The position numbers and the translations under genes are program-made. DNA of 62,211 nucleotides, taken from positions 2,696,647 to 2,758,857 of the forward strand of contig NZ_KK853997.1 of assembly GCF_000696185.1 (NCBI RefSeq), written 5' to 3'. This DNA is from Kitasatospora cheerisanensis KCTC 2395 (GTDB lineage Bacteria; Actinomycetota; Actinomycetes; Streptomycetales; Streptomycetaceae). The notes under the pieces were generated by a model that was not told where the DNA came from, searched no databases, and worked only from the letters and a program-made list of their open reading frames with translations. Shown here piece by piece: positions 61,792-62,211 of the stretch (position 1 is its first letter; each line of letters opens with the position of its first letter).

Positions 61792-62143
61792 CCATCACCG
61801 CCTCGGCCACCCGGGTCGAACTGCTCTCCCCCGCCGGCTGGTCGCCGGTCTGCGACTGGGACCTGCTGGCCCCGGCCGCGGCGTCGCCGTCCTGCTGCCC
61901 GACGGCCGGCAGGCCGCCGTGTTCCGCGACGCCAACGACCGCCTCTACGCCACCGACAACCGCGACCCGTTCACCGGCGCGTACGTCCTCTCCCGCGGCC
62001 TGCTCGGCTCCACCGCGGACGGCCGGGTGTACGTCGCCTCACCCCTGCTCAAGCAGCGCTTCGACCTGGCCACCGGCGCGTGCCTCGACGAGGACGGCGT
62101 CCGAATCGCCGTCCACGCCGTCCACGCCGTCCATCCGGTCTGA
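61788..62143 (+). CDS. nirD: Nitrite reductase small subunit, one apparent frameshift
   Basis: ATG 61788 overlaps nirB. The first 29 codons give RVELLSPAGWSPVCDWDLLAP, the Rieske-like NirD start. After about 61874 the sense continues in another frame: GVAVLLPDGRQAAVFRDAN, RLYATDNRDPFTGAYVLSRG and VYVASPLLKQRFDLATGACL, to TGA 62143. One extra G at the GG of 61874-61875 restores a protein of about 118 residues. A lost base in an otherwise intact assimilation operon suggests a sequencing error. Confidence 0.85.
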
Positions 62144-62211
62144 CGGACCGGCAGGTCCGTCGGACGCGGCCCGGCTCTACTGCCCTCCGCCGCCCGAGGT
62201 CGCCCAGGTCG

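Overview
The window is high-GC actinomycete DNA, most likely from a streptomycete (Streptomyces or Kitasatospora). Support comes from strong GC bias in third codon positions, many GTG starts, an Hrd-type sigma factor, a WXG/ESX-type polymorphic toxin and the style of the core genes. Two halves meet near a tRNA gene at about 43.5 kb.

1-8.8 kb is accessory DNA. It starts with the end of an aminoglycoside-phosphotransferase-like gene. A compact minus-strand RiPP operon follows (4.04 to 0.76 kb): a small resolvase-like protein, a radical SAM/SPASM maturase, a 76-residue precursor carrying eight aromatic-X-Asn/Asp motifs, a pentapeptide-repeat protein and a probable 2OG-Fe(II) oxygenase. A plus-strand HTH/TPR regulator + YdcF + WbqC operon and a polymorphic toxin/immunity pair come next.

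8.8-43.5 kb is a mosaic phage-derived element. Capsid and packaging genes run on the minus strand: terminase small and large subunits, portal, scaffold, decoration protein, major capsid protein and a MuF-like minor capsid protein. No tail, tape-measure, lysis or replication genes are seen. Cargo genes and an IS110 transposase split the terminase from the portal. Rightwards come a possible Mrr-like protein, an ATP-dependent ligase, a secreted HNH nuclease, an intact TnpB, an eight-repeat type I-E-like CRISPR array without cas genes, a degenerate tyrosine-recombinase-like protein, three ParB-domain proteins (one fused to a methyltransferase), a run of small early-type genes, XRE and membrane proteins, a truncated large serine recombinase, an excisionase-like HTH protein, a frameshifted tyrosine integrase and a HEPN-motif protein next to the tRNA.

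43.5-62.2 kb is core chromosome: a tRNA with CAT anticodon, a trypsin-like protease, two tandem tRNA-Asn genes, a YtxH-like protein, xylulokinase, glutamate decarboxylase, an Hrd-type sigma factor, DnaG primase, dGTP triphosphohydrolase, an ArsR/MFS pair with palindromic operators, a CbiX chelatase, an HTH plus Sel1-repeat pair with a 199-bp tandem duplication, and nirBD. CbiX plausibly supplies siroheme iron for NirB.

Several genes need a 1-base correction to read through: the 29.9-kb gene, the integrase, xylB, nirD and probably the sigma factor. Three of these sit in short G/C runs. Uncorrected homopolymer errors are therefore a real possibility, and these 'pseudogenes' should be read with that in mind.
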